This document shows, one piece after another, positions 7,504 through 15,178 of a stretch of DNA of 21,583 nucleotides (position 1 is the first letter of the stretch; each line of letters starts with the position of its first letter). The DNA is taken from NCBI GenBank assembly GCA_035633215.1, contig DASQFI010000042.1, positions 1 to 21,583 on the forward strand. Direction: 5' to 3'. This DNA is from DASQFI01 sp035633215 (GTDB lineage: Bacteria > Acidobacteriota > Vicinamibacteria > Vicinamibacterales > SCN-69-37). The notes under the pieces were generated by a model. It did no database searches and had not been told where the DNA came from. It worked only from the letters and a program-made list of their open reading frames with translations. Both the position numbers and the translations under genes were made by a program.

Positions 7504-8543
7504 CGGACCCGGTGCTGGGCGACACACTGCCGCTCGTCACGCTCCGCGAAGTGCTGGACGACGAAGACTCCCGACAATCGCTTCTTCATGCCCGCCTCGA
7601 TGATGAGGCCAGTCCCAAGCTCGCGCTCCGTGAGTTCCAGCTGTGAATACCCGAACGCCTCGGTGAGGAAGGCGGCAACCACGAGCCGCGGCAGCGCGCG
7701 ATCGATGTCTTTCGTCTGTTTCATGGCCTGGAACTGGTCGGCTCGCAGCGCCCTGATCTCCTGCAGCTTCTGCTTCAGCTCTGCCACCGTGAAGATTCGT
7801 CCTTCCGTCTTTTGCTGCGGAAAGAGCACCTCCACCATGTCCCCGAACTCGATGCCGACGAGCTTCTTCCTGCCTTTCATGAACGAAGCCTTGGCCGCTT
7901 CCGGCTGCAATTGATTGCGGAAGGCGGTCTCGGCTGCCGCTGGATCGTCGGCCGCGGCGAAGAACTTCTCGAACGCGACACGGTAGCCGAGATTGAACAC
8001 CGCATAGCGCAGCGCACCTTCTTGCGCCACCAGCTCGATGCTCCGGCTGCCGTTGTCGATTACTGCAAAACCATCCTGTCCGAGTGAGCCCACGAGGTAG
8101 GCCAGCTCCGATTCACGTTTCTCGGTGGCGATCTCCATCGGGATGCCCAGTTTCGCGGCCAACTGGACGGCCTGGCCGCCGTTTGGCGCCTCGCGGAACG
8201 CCGCCGTTCCGATCGCCACCACACGTGCGGCGCCGTCCTTCTCGCAGGACGCCTTGAACCCCGCCAGGACTCTCTGAATCTCGACGAGTTTGGGATCGCT
8301 GATTCTGCCGTTGCGGACCACATCGTCGCCGACGCTCAGCGTCACCTTCTCGATGAGTCGTTGATCGTAGCGACCGTTCTCGAATGATCCGACGATCCGC
8401 CGGAATGTGCTGCTCCCCATGTCGATCGCGCAGATGGGGTTGGGGGCCTGAGGGGCCGCGTCCATGCCCGCGGCGATGAGGGCGATGAAAGCAAGCGGCA
8501 TCCACCTGAAGAGTATGTGCAGACGTGCGAATTGTCGCTCCAT
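7491..8543 (-). CDS. Ppx/GppA-like protein with N-terminal export signal
   Basis: A 350-aa protein. After a basic N-terminus, a hydrophobic stretch (MPLAFIALIAAGMDAAPQA, from residue 15) looks like a signal peptide or anchor. The Ppx/GppA (actin-like ATPase superfamily) fold then follows: DMGSSTFRRI (41-50) replaces the usual DIGSNSFRL, GTAAFREA (112-119) matches the conserved TSALREA region, and ESELAYLVG (144-152) matches the EEA helix. The second phosphate loop, normally DIGGGSTEL, is DNGSRSIEL (163-171). Family members hydrolyse polyphosphate or pppGpp. Export and the altered loop make either activity doubtful. The gene lies 56 bp after the anti-sigma gene and may share its transcript. 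Its stop overlaps the convergent kinase gene. Confidence 0.8.
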   Translation of the reverse strand: MERQFARLHILFRWMPLAFIALIAAGMDAAPQAPNPICAIDMGSSTFRRIVGSFENGRYDQRLIEKVTLSVGDDVVRNGRISDPKLVEIQRVLAGFKASCEKDGAARVVAIGTAAFREAPNGGQAVQLAAKLGIPMEIATEKRESELAYLVGSLGQDGFAVIDNGSRSIELVAQEGALRYAVFNLGYRVAFEKFFAAADDPAAAETAFRNQLQPEAAKASFMKGRKKLVGIEFGDMVEVLFPQQKTEGRIFTVAELKQKLQEIRALRADQFQAMKQTKDIDRALPRLVVAAFLTEAFGYSQLELTERELGTGLIIEAGMKKRLSGVFVVQHFAERDERQCVAQHRVRYAG

Positions 8544-8599
8544 GTCGCGACCCTATCACGATGGTCTTACGTGGTTTTGACGTGTCAGCACGCCGCGTC

Positions 8600-8851
8600 T
8601 CAGGACGATCTGAAGGCGGTCGTTCGTGCGCGCAGGAAGGCCTTGAGCGACGCCTCGAGGTCGGCGGGCAGCGTCGCCGCGGTCGCTTCGCGCAGGATGC
8701 GCGGTGTGTCACGGTAGGACCCGACGAAGGCGGCGCATCGCGGGCATCCGGCGACATGGTTTTCGAGCGCCGCGTGCAGCTCCGGCGGCAGCACGCCTTC
8801 CAGGTAGTCCGCCAGCAACTCGACGCCGGAGACGCACACGATCTCTTTCAT
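8600..8851 (-). CDS. short zinc-finger (zf-HC2) anti-sigma factor
   Basis: An 83-aa protein with the HC2 zinc-binding arrangement H32-x3-C36-x2-C39 (NHVAGCPRC) following a helix with LADYLEGVLPPEL, the usual anti-sigma fold. The ATG overlaps the sigma-factor stop (ATGA, 8848-8851), indicating translational coupling and near-equal production. It has no membrane span, so it is a soluble anti-sigma of the RsrA/ChrR type rather than a transmembrane sensor. It would bind and silence the adjacent ECF sigma factor, possibly releasing it on oxidation or metal loss. Such redox control is known for relatives but not shown here. Confidence 0.87.
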   Translation of the reverse strand: MKEIVCVSGVELLADYLEGVLPPELHAALENHVAGCPRCAAFVGSYRDTPRILREATAATLPADLEASLKAFLRARTTAFRSS

Positions 8852-9441
8852 GGCTTCACCCCGACGAGGTCGCTGAGGTATCCGCGCAGCATCAGGCGGG
8901 CGCGGTGGACACGCTGCCGCACCGTCGCGGGCTCGATCCCGAGCGCGTGCGCCACCTCGGCGGTGGACAGTTCCTCGAGATCGCGCAGCACGAACGCGTC
9001 GCGATACGCGTCGGGCAATCGCGCGATCACATCGCGAGCTTTCCCGGCGAGGAACTGCCGGTCAAGCATTTCGTCGGCGCGTGAGACGACCTGCAGTTCG
9101 GCCGGCGTGGCGGCGTGTCTCCCCTGGGCATCGAACCGTGGGAGAAATTCATCAAGCGACTCGGCAGGACGTCGCGCCCTGGCACGACGATGCATCAGCG
9201 CGGCGTTGGTGGCGACGCGGTACAGCCATGTTCCAAATACCGACTCACCGCGAAACGACGGCAGGTGACGGTACACCTGCAGGAAGGTTTCCTGCAGCAC
9301 GTCGGGCGCATCGGTATCGCTTGTGAGACGGCAGGCCAGGCGAAAGACGCGCCCCTGATATCGAGCCACGATCGCCTCGAAGGCAGAATCGTCCCCAGCC
9401 GCGGCGCGCGCGGCGAGGATCTCGTCGCTCGGTTCCACCAT
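8848..9441 (-). CDS. ECF-family RNA polymerase sigma factor
   Basis: A 197-aa protein beginning MVEPSDEILAARAAAGDDSAF. Region 2 spans about 22-90 (FEAIVARYQGRVFRLACRLT, DVLQETFLQVYRHL, FGTWLYRVATNAALMHRR). Region 4 spans about 132-186 (IARLPDAYRDAFVLRDLEEL, TAEVAHALGIEPATVRQRVH). Region 3 is absent, as in all ECF factors. The frame stays open 41 codons upstream, but that extension runs through a heptamer repeat and lacks sigma homology, so the ATG at 9441 is preferred. The coupled gene downstream encodes its anti-sigma factor. The DUF1059 gene lies 37 bp upstream on the same strand. The target promoter is unknown; autoregulation is common for the group. Confidence 0.93.
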   Translation of the reverse strand: MVEPSDEILAARAAAGDDSAFEAIVARYQGRVFRLACRLTSDTDAPDVLQETFLQVYRHLPSFRGESVFGTWLYRVATNAALMHRRARARRPAESLDEFLPRFDAQGRHAATPAELQVVSRADEMLDRQFLAGKARDVIARLPDAYRDAFVLRDLEELSTAEVAHALGIEPATVRQRVHRARLMLRGYLSDLVGVKP

Positions 9442-9443
9442 TC

Positions 9444-9478
9444 TTCTGCCTTTTGCCCTTTGCCTTTTGCCTTCCGCC
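9444..9478. repeat. tandem heptamer array (TTTTGCC-like, 5 units)
   Basis: Five consecutive 7-bp units on the plus strand: TTCTGCC, TTTTGCC, CTTTGCC, TTTTGCC and TTCCGCC. They fill nearly the whole gap between the DUF1059 stop and the sigma-factor ATG, so on the minus strand the purine-rich GGCAAAA units occupy the sigma gene's ribosome-binding region. Confidence 0.85.
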
Positions 9479-9676
9479 TCAACGGCTCTTGATCGCTGCC
9501 TTGACCTTCGCCGCCAGCTCCGGCGTGACCTCGGTGATGCCGTGATCATGCGCGGCGTGGGCAACCACCTTCTTCACGAGCTCCTCCTCGGTCGCGGCGC
9601 TGGCTGTGTAGGGACAGTCAGGAACGATCTCGGCGCAGGCAATGTGCTTCGCGTCTCCGGCCTCGTGTGCGGGCAT
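9479..9676 (-). CDS. DUF1059 small predicted metal-binding protein
   Basis: A 65-aa protein with the DUF1059 pattern: a first strand with two cysteines (HIACAEIVPDCPYTA, C14 and C21), then TEEELVKKVVAHAAHDHG (with H40, H43, H45) and a closing helix EVTPELAAKVKAAI. The Cys and His residues suggest metal binding, but no function is established for the family. The second of two possible ATGs (9676) is chosen because AGGAG sits seven bases upstream; the first (9682) would leave only one base. The gene precedes the sigma/anti-sigma pair on the same strand and may be co-transcribed with them. It diverges from the MOSC gene. Confidence 0.85.
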   Translation of the reverse strand: MPAHEAGDAKHIACAEIVPDCPYTASAATEEELVKKVVAHAAHDHGITEVTPELAAKVKAAIKSR

Positions 9677-9744
9677 CGTCATGCTCCTCTCGGAATCTTG
9701 CGGTCCTGCCTTGAGATGCCGGCGCGCGTGCGTTGTGACAGGCG

Positions 9745-10467
9745 ATGTCACTCCATCGACCGTTCCGGCATCTTACCGTCGTGACACTCCACGTCGCCGG
9801 GCTCTGGCGGTATCCAGTGAAGAGCCTGGCCGGAGAGCCGTTATCAACAGCGGTGGTTGGACCGGACGGCATTCCCGGCGACCGCATCGTACGCGTGCGA
9901 GGCCCCGAGGGAGTCCGCACCTCGCGGCGGCAGTACCGGCTCATCGGTTTGCGCGGAACGCTCGACCCCGACGGCCGTCCGCTCATCAATGGCTATCCCT
10001 GGGAGAGTCCCGACGCCGTTGCGCTCGTCAAGGAGGCGGCGGGCGCCGACGCCTGGCTCGAGGCGTGGGAGGGCCTCGACCGCTTCGACATCCTCCCGTT
10101 GCTCGTCGCCACCGATGGAGCCGTCGCCGCCTTCGGACGCGACGTCCGCCGCCTGCGTCCGAACATCGTCATCGGCGGCGTCGAGGGGCTGGCCGAACGT
10201 GACTGGCCCGGCGCCGAGCTGCACATCGGCGATGCGGGCGATGCGATCGTCCGGCTCGACTCCCTGCGCGGACGATGTCACATGACGACCGTGGATCCGG
10301 ACACGTTGCAGGTAGACCCGGACGTACTGCGCGATATCGTCCGTCGATTTGGCGGCAGACTCGCGCTCAACGCCGACGTCGTCCGCGCGGGCGCCATCCG
10401 GATCGGCGATCCCGTGAGGCTCGTTCTGGAACCTCAGGCCGCGACCACGACTCGTCAGCCGCAGTAG
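9745..10467 (+). CDS. MOSC-domain protein
   Basis: Up to 240 aa. An N-terminal MOSC_N-like barrel begins at LHVAGLWRYPVKSLAGEPL, which carries the hallmark YPVKS. The MOSC domain proper includes LRPNIVIGG (137-145) and RCHMTTVDPDT, with C178 as the conserved cysteine. MOSC domains occur in molybdenum-cofactor sulfurases and in mARC/YiiM-type proteins that handle Moco or reduce N-hydroxylated compounds. The substrate here is unknown. Translation may start at ATG 9745 or at GTG 9781, directly before the conserved domain; neither has a clear ribosome-binding site. It is divergent from DUF1059. Confidence 0.87.
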   Translation: MSLHRPFRHLTVVTLHVAGLWRYPVKSLAGEPLSTAVVGPDGIPGDRIVRVRGPEGVRTSRRQYRLIGLRGTLDPDGRPLINGYPWESPDAVALVKEAAGADAWLEAWEGLDRFDILPLLVATDGAVAAFGRDVRRLRPNIVIGGVEGLAERDWPGAELHIGDAGDAIVRLDSLRGRCHMTTVDPDTLQVDPDVLRDIVRRFGGRLALNADVVRAGAIRIGDPVRLVLEPQAATTTRQPQ

Positions 10468-10470
10468 ACT

Positions 10471-10572
10471 TGGGCCGTTCTCACTTCCTCGCAGAGCAAA
10501 ACCGGCATGGATCGCGGGACATTCGGCCGAATTCCAGCAGGTGGCTCGCTACAGGAAAGTGAGAACGGCCCA
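10471..10572. repeat. 102-bp inverted-repeat element (hairpin or MITE-like)
   Basis: The ends are near-perfect inverted repeats: TGGGCCGTTCTCACTTCCT (10471-10489) and AGGAAAGTGAGAACGGCCCA (10553-10572), complementary over 19 bp with one extra base. The interior contains a perfect 12-bp palindrome, ATTCGGCCGAAT (10521-10532). It fills the gap between the MOSC stop and the alpha-galactosidase start. No target-site duplication was recognised and no second copy is in the window. Confidence 0.7.
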
Positions 10573-10592
10573 CGCGCACACCTGGGGGACGC

Positions 10593-12617
10593 ATGCGGAG
10601 GATCGTCGGTATCGGACTGCTGGCGCTGATTGGCGCGACGACGGCTGCGGCCATGGGCGCCGCGCGCGAGCAGCAGGAACTCGAGATGCTGCGGGGGACC
10701 GAGGCCCCACCCAACGCCATCTGGATCGACAGTTTGGATCTCTCGAAGATGGTGCAGCGCCGCCAGACGCCGCGCGCGGGACGGTCTCTCGCGGGCGGCC
10801 GGGGAGCCGTTGCGGGCGGTCCGCAAGGCGCCCCCATCACGCTCGGCGGCGTGACGTACGCGCACGGCATCGGCACGCTCTCGATCAACGAGCTCATCAT
10901 CGATCTCAAGGGTCAGGCCACGCGGTTCCTCGCGATGGTCGGCCTCAACGACAACGCCAGCCGGCAGGGATCGGTGACCGTCGAAGTCTGGCTCGACAAC
11001 AAGAAGATCCTGATCAGCGACGTGCTTCGTGTGGGCAGCCCGCCGCTCAAAGTCGACGTCGACCTCACGGGCGCGCGCTTTCTGGAATTGCTGATCGACG
11101 ACGGCAACGACGTCAGCACCGGAGACAACGCGGATTGGGCCGGCGGTCTGATCTTCCTCAAGTCCGGCCCGACCGAAAAACCTGAAAGCTGGACGTTCCC
11201 CTCGGCGCCTCCCCCGCCGATCGCGTCAGGGTGGCCGGCGGCGCCGCGGATCAACCCGCCGCGCATCACTGGCGGCACGCCCGGCCGTCCGTTCATCTTC
11301 CGCGTGCCGGCGACTGGCGAAGCCCCGCTGACGTTCGCCGCGCGCAATCTTCCAGCCGGCCTCACGCTCGATTCGAAAACCGGCGTCATCACCGGCGCGA
11401 TCGCCGCCGCCGGCCGCACGGACGTCGAGATCACCGTGAGCAATGCGCGCGGCAAGGCCGTCCGCACCTTGACCATCGTCGGCGGGCTCGACGCGCTCGC
11501 GCTCACGCCGCCGCTCGGATGGAACTCCTGGAACGTCTGGGGCCGGAGCGTCGACGAGACGAAAGTCCGGGCGGCGGCCGATGCGATGGAAGCGAGCGGC
11601 CTCGCCGCACACGGCTACCAGTTCGTGAGCATCGACGACGGCTGGGAAGGACGCCGCGATGCGAACAACGTCCTGCAGCCGAACGAGAAGTTCCCGAATA
11701 TGAAGGCGCTCACCGACTACATCCACGCGAAAGGGCTCAAGGCGGGCATCTACTCGTCACCGGGTCGCACGACGTGCCAGGGATTGCCGGGCAGCCTGGG
11801 CTTCGAGGAGATCGATGCGCGCACGTGGGGTGAATGGGGCTTCGATCTGCTCAAGCACGACTGGTGCTCGTACGGCAGCACGATGCCTGATCAGCCGCTG
11901 GCCGATCTCCAGAAGCCCTACGTCGTGATGCGCGAGGCGTTGAACAAGGTGCCGCGCGACATCGTGTACAGCCTCTGCCAGTACGGCATGGGCAACGTCT
12001 GGGAATGGGGCGAGAAAGTCGGCGGCAACTTCTGGCGCACGACCGGCGACCTCACCGACGTCTGGTCGAACATGGCGGCGGTCGGGTTCCGCCAGGCGGG
12101 CCGGGAGAAGTGGTCGAAGCCGGGCCACTGGACCGATCCCGACATGCTGGTCATCGGCAAAGTCGGCTGGGGGCCGAACATCCACGACACGCGTCTGACG
12201 CCGAACGAGCAGATCACGCACATCACGCTCTGGACGATCCAGGCGGCGCCGCTCCTCATCGGCGCCGACATGGCGCAGTTCGACAAGTTCACGACCGACC
12301 TCATGACCAACCACGAAGTCCTGGAAGTGAATCAAGATGTGCTTGGGCGTGGCGGCTCACGCGTCGTGCAGGATCATCGGCTGGAGGTCTGGGCGAGACC
12401 GCTCGCGGACGGCACGAAAGCGGTCGCGCTCTTCAATCGCGGCCTCCAGGCGGCGACCGTCACGGCGCGATGGTCGGACATCGGCGTCACCGGACCACAG
12501 GTCGTGCGAGACCTCTGGCTGCAGCGCGATCTCGGGACGTTCACCGATCGGTTCAGCGCGCCGGTGCCGGCGCATGGCGCGATGCTGGTGAAGGTAGGGT
12601 CCCCGCGGTCGCGATGA
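10593..12617 (+). CDS. secreted GH27 alpha-galactosidase-like enzyme with NPCBM and Ig-like domains
   Basis: A 674-aa protein. The signal peptide is MRRIVGIGLLALIGATTAAA. Residues 80-190 form an NPCBM/NEW2 carbohydrate-binding-like domain (GVTYAHGIGTLSINELIIDL). Residues 220-297 form a putative Ig (He_PIG) domain (PRITGGTPGRPFIFRVPATG, LPAGLTLDSKTGVITG). A GH27 catalytic barrel follows from 305 (PPLGWNSWNVWG) with a C-terminal beta domain. The nucleophile is D423 in LLKHDWCSYG. The acid/base is D486 in WRTTGDLTDVW, placed by the Arg-x3-Asp spacing of characterised GH27 enzymes. It would remove alpha-linked galactose or N-acetylgalactosamine from glycans outside the cytoplasm. A GGGGGA ribosome-binding site precedes the ATG. 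No sugar transporter adjoins it, so the substrate is open. Confidence 0.93.
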   Translation: MRRIVGIGLLALIGATTAAAMGAAREQQELEMLRGTEAPPNAIWIDSLDLSKMVQRRQTPRAGRSLAGGRGAVAGGPQGAPITLGGVTYAHGIGTLSINELIIDLKGQATRFLAMVGLNDNASRQGSVTVEVWLDNKKILISDVLRVGSPPLKVDVDLTGARFLELLIDDGNDVSTGDNADWAGGLIFLKSGPTEKPESWTFPSAPPPPIASGWPAAPRINPPRITGGTPGRPFIFRVPATGEAPLTFAARNLPAGLTLDSKTGVITGAIAAAGRTDVEITVSNARGKAVRTLTIVGGLDALALTPPLGWNSWNVWGRSVDETKVRAAADAMEASGLAAHGYQFVSIDDGWEGRRDANNVLQPNEKFPNMKALTDYIHAKGLKAGIYSSPGRTTCQGLPGSLGFEEIDARTWGEWGFDLLKHDWCSYGSTMPDQPLADLQKPYVVMREALNKVPRDIVYSLCQYGMGNVWEWGEKVGGNFWRTTGDLTDVWSNMAAVGFRQAGREKWSKPGHWTDPDMLVIGKVGWGPNIHDTRLTPNEQITHITLWTIQAAPLLIGADMAQFDKFTTDLMTNHEVLEVNQDVLGRGGSRVVQDHRLEVWARPLADGTKAVALFNRGLQAATVTARWSDIGVTGPQVVRDLWLQRDLGTFTDRFSAPVPAHGAMLVKVGSPRSR

Positions 12618-12656
12618 TGTCGACCACCGCGAGCCACGACCGATCGATTTGCCCGT

Positions 12657-15101
12657 TTACCACCATGACCAGAACTCGACGCGGATGTAGCGGGCGAAAC
12701 GGCGCGTCAGCAGGTTGGCGATTGTCCGCCGCCCGCAGACAATCTTCGCGTGACCGGTCATTTCCGGCTTGAGCAGGCCGTCACGATCGGCAAGCTCCAC
12801 GGTGACGCGAAAGACCTTGCGCTCCACGCCGTCGGAATCGGCCGCGCGCGGAGCGATGGCTTTGACCCGTCCTGAAAAACTGCGGTCCGGATAGGCTCGC
12901 GCTTTGAGCACGACAGGATAGCCCACGGCGACGTCGCCGATCTCCTTTTCGGACACGACGATCTCCGGCAGCACGCGATCGACCTCGAAGACTTCGGCAA
13001 TCAGTGCTCCCTGCGTCACGTGTTCGCCGAGCTTCTCACCAAGCTTCGGTGTGACGACGACGCCCGCCGCCGGCGTGACGATGGTCGCGAGGCGCACCTG
13101 ATCGGCGAGATAGACGCGCCTGGCCTCTAGCCGGGTGATGTCGGCCACCATCGCCTCGATCGCCTCGGGCCGGTTCCCCGCGAGCAGAACCCGCAGCCGG
13201 CCGTCCGCTTCGGCGATGGCATTGTTCCCCGCGGCCAGCTCCCCGCCGAGCGCCGACAAGGCATCGGCTTGAACTATCGCCAGTTCGGCCCGGGCATTCT
13301 CGAGCTCTTCCTGCCGACGCCCGACCACCTCCTCGCTCTGCTCGAGCTGCAGCCTTGAAATCAACCCGGCGCGCGAGAGCTGCTGCGATCGCGCCAGGTC
13401 CTTGCGGCCGTACTCCAGCAGGCTCTCAGCCGTCTTCACAGCAGTATCGGCTTTGGCCTGTCGCGTCGCGTGCAGCCCCCTGGCTTCCTGATACTGCTTC
13501 TCGAGATGCCGCTGCCGCGATCTCACCGTTTCCAGTTGTTGCCGTGAAAGCTCCACTTCCTGTGGCGTCGGTCCGGCTCGAAGCAGCCTGAGGCGGGCCC
13601 GCTGCGCGGCAATCTCGGATTCGACCTGCTTCAGCGCGACGCGCGACTCGCTGTCGGCCAGACGCGCGATCCGTGCACCCGCCTCCACACGGTCGCCCTC
13701 GCCGACGTACACCTCCTCGATGATGCCGGCCACCGGTGCCCGCACGTCGGCATTGTGCCCGGGCATGACCGTGAACTCCCCCGACACTTTGAGGTCCATC
13801 TTTCCGAAGACGGCCACCGCGCCGAGCGCGATCACCGACGCCCAGCGCAGCCATTTGAATCGGGAAAACGCCGCGGCCGGCCAGCGTGTCATCGCTTTGC
13901 CACGAGCGAGCATCGTCTCGAGCGGACTCTTGAACGCGATCATGAGCACACCTGCAAAGATGACGAACCCCGTCCCACGATACCGATCCACCAGGAAACC
14001 GCCGACATGACCGACCACCATTGCCAGAAACCAGGTCGAGTAGACCGCTGCGAGGATGCCGTACGCCACATACACGCGACGCAGGCGGGCATCCGGCTCG
14101 CGCGTCATCTGGGACGTCCGCTGTTCGGAAAGCCCAACCATCCGCGCCACGCTCGTCCCGAGCGTCTTGAGATACGCAAACGACTTTTGTCTGAGGTTTG
14201 GAATCTCCAGAGCGTCGCTCAACAGGTAGTAGCCATCGAGCTTGATCAAGGGATTCAGATTGAAGAGCGTCTTGACGGCAGACGTCGCCATGACGACGAG
14301 CGCCAGGAAGTGGACGTACGTATCGGCGTCGGTCAATCGCCACGCAATGGTTGCCAGCGCCCAGACGATCAGATCGAGGCAGACCCCGGCAAACATGACC
14401 CACAAGCGGCGGCTCTTCTCCGGAAACAGCCACGCATCGCTGACGTTGCAGTAGAACGCCGGCTGGAAATAGATGAGCAGCAAGCCAATCTCGTGAACCT
14501 GACCGCCGAAGCGCTTGCACGTGAAGGCATGCGCGAGCTCGTGTGCGATCGTCACGGCGACAACAGTGAGCCAGGCGAGAAGGACGGCATCGAAGCGGTA
14601 CAATCCGCCGATGTCGCGCGTGATCTCGCGCCAGCCGGCCGCCGTGATCCCGAGGGCCAACAGCAGCATGGCGGCCGAACAGACCATGAAACTGCGGGTG
14701 AAGACAAAGCTCAGGTAAGGAAGAGACCGATCGAGCGTACGGTCAGGGTCGAAGGCTCTCAGCCGCAGGTATAAGAGGCTGCTGCCGAGGGCTGTGCGGG
14801 CGCGCCGGTGTTCCGTGGCTGACTGGGGATCCTCGAGCAACCCGCAGTGTCGCAACTGCTCCAGACAGACGTTTAGATCGTCCAGTGCGACGGCATACCC
14901 GAACCGATTCTCGACGCGGCGGCTGATCTCGTCGAGCGGCGTCGATCCATCGAGCTGTCGGGCAATGAAGTACTCGAGGTCGCCGAACCGGAAGAACCGC
15001 CGCGAGACCGGATCTTTGACGACGAAGGTCGCGTCTTCGTGAGGCCTCTCTTGCGGACTGACGACAAGATCGCCGCGCAGCTTCGGGCAGTCTGGCGACA
15101 T
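12657..15101 (-). CDS. PqqD-like / M50 peptidase / HlyD fusion: putative peptide maturation and export protein
   Basis: An 814-aa membrane protein with three parts. Residues 1-92 resemble a PqqD-like winged helix (RRFFRFGDLEYFIARQLDG, LEQLRHCGLLE), the fold of RiPP recognition elements. Residues 130-435 are a multi-span M50 (site-2 protease-like) unit with zinc motif HELAH (187-191) and third ligand region NLNPLIKLDGYY (D289); further spans lie near 232-280, 343-364, 377-391 and 417-434. Residues 438-814 are an HlyD/RND-type adaptor: a lipoyl-like half (VRAPVAGIIEEVYVGEGDRV), a long coiled-coil hairpin (about 487-670), the second lipoyl half (ATIVTPAAGVVV) and beta-barrel domains. The ATG has GGAGG four bases upstream. 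A 57-aa peptide gene precedes it by 77 bp on the same strand. Inferred role: bind, cut and transfer that peptide across the envelope. Confidence 0.88.
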   Translation of the reverse strand: MSPDCPKLRGDLVVSPQERPHEDATFVVKDPVSRRFFRFGDLEYFIARQLDGSTPLDEISRRVENRFGYAVALDDLNVCLEQLRHCGLLEDPQSATEHRRARTALGSSLLYLRLRAFDPDRTLDRSLPYLSFVFTRSFMVCSAAMLLLALGITAAGWREITRDIGGLYRFDAVLLAWLTVVAVTIAHELAHAFTCKRFGGQVHEIGLLLIYFQPAFYCNVSDAWLFPEKSRRLWVMFAGVCLDLIVWALATIAWRLTDADTYVHFLALVVMATSAVKTLFNLNPLIKLDGYYLLSDALEIPNLRQKSFAYLKTLGTSVARMVGLSEQRTSQMTREPDARLRRVYVAYGILAAVYSTWFLAMVVGHVGGFLVDRYRGTGFVIFAGVLMIAFKSPLETMLARGKAMTRWPAAAFSRFKWLRWASVIALGAVAVFGKMDLKVSGEFTVMPGHNADVRAPVAGIIEEVYVGEGDRVEAGARIARLADSESRVALKQVESEIAAQRARLRLLRAGPTPQEVELSRQQLETVRSRQRHLEKQYQEARGLHATRQAKADTAVKTAESLLEYGRKDLARSQQLSRAGLISRLQLEQSEEVVGRRQEELENARAELAIVQADALSALGGELAAGNNAIAEADGRLRVLLAGNRPEAIEAMVADITRLEARRVYLADQVRLATIVTPAAGVVVTPKLGEKLGEHVTQGALIAEVFEVDRVLPEIVVSEKEIGDVAVGYPVVLKARAYPDRSFSGRVKAIAPRAADSDGVERKVFRVTVELADRDGLLKPEMTGHAKIVCGRRTIANLLTRRFARYIRVEFWSWW

Positions 15102-15125
15102 CGGGCCTCCGGCAGGTAGGCAAAC

Positions 15126-15159
15126 AGGAAGGGGCCACGAGATGACGTGGCCCCTTCCT
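15126..15159 (-). terminator. strong hairpin between peptide and exporter genes (attenuator or processing site)
   Basis: Perfect 14-bp stem AGGAAGGGGCCACG (15126-15139) / CGTGGCCCCTTCCT (15146-15159) with a 6-base loop, 20 bp after the peptide stop and 24 bp before the exporter ATG. On the minus strand it is followed only by GTTTGCC, so it is probably a partial terminator or an RNA-stabilising stem allowing read-through. Confidence 0.75.
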
Positions 15160-15178
15160 CAGACAATCGTGGCGCTCT

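Noticed and set aside
6163..7527. 454-codon minus-strand open frame opposite the TolB/TPR part of the second kinase
   Set aside because: No recognisable domain; it mirrors codon bias of the real gene.
9442..9564. 41-codon N-terminal extension of the sigma factor
   Set aside because: It runs through the heptamer array, is Arg-rich and has no sigma homology; ATG 9441 fits the family length.
13755..14774. 339-codon plus-strand open frame opposite the M50-HlyD gene
   Set aside because: Asp/Arg/His-rich translation without motifs; the opposite strand has HELAH, LDG and HlyD features.
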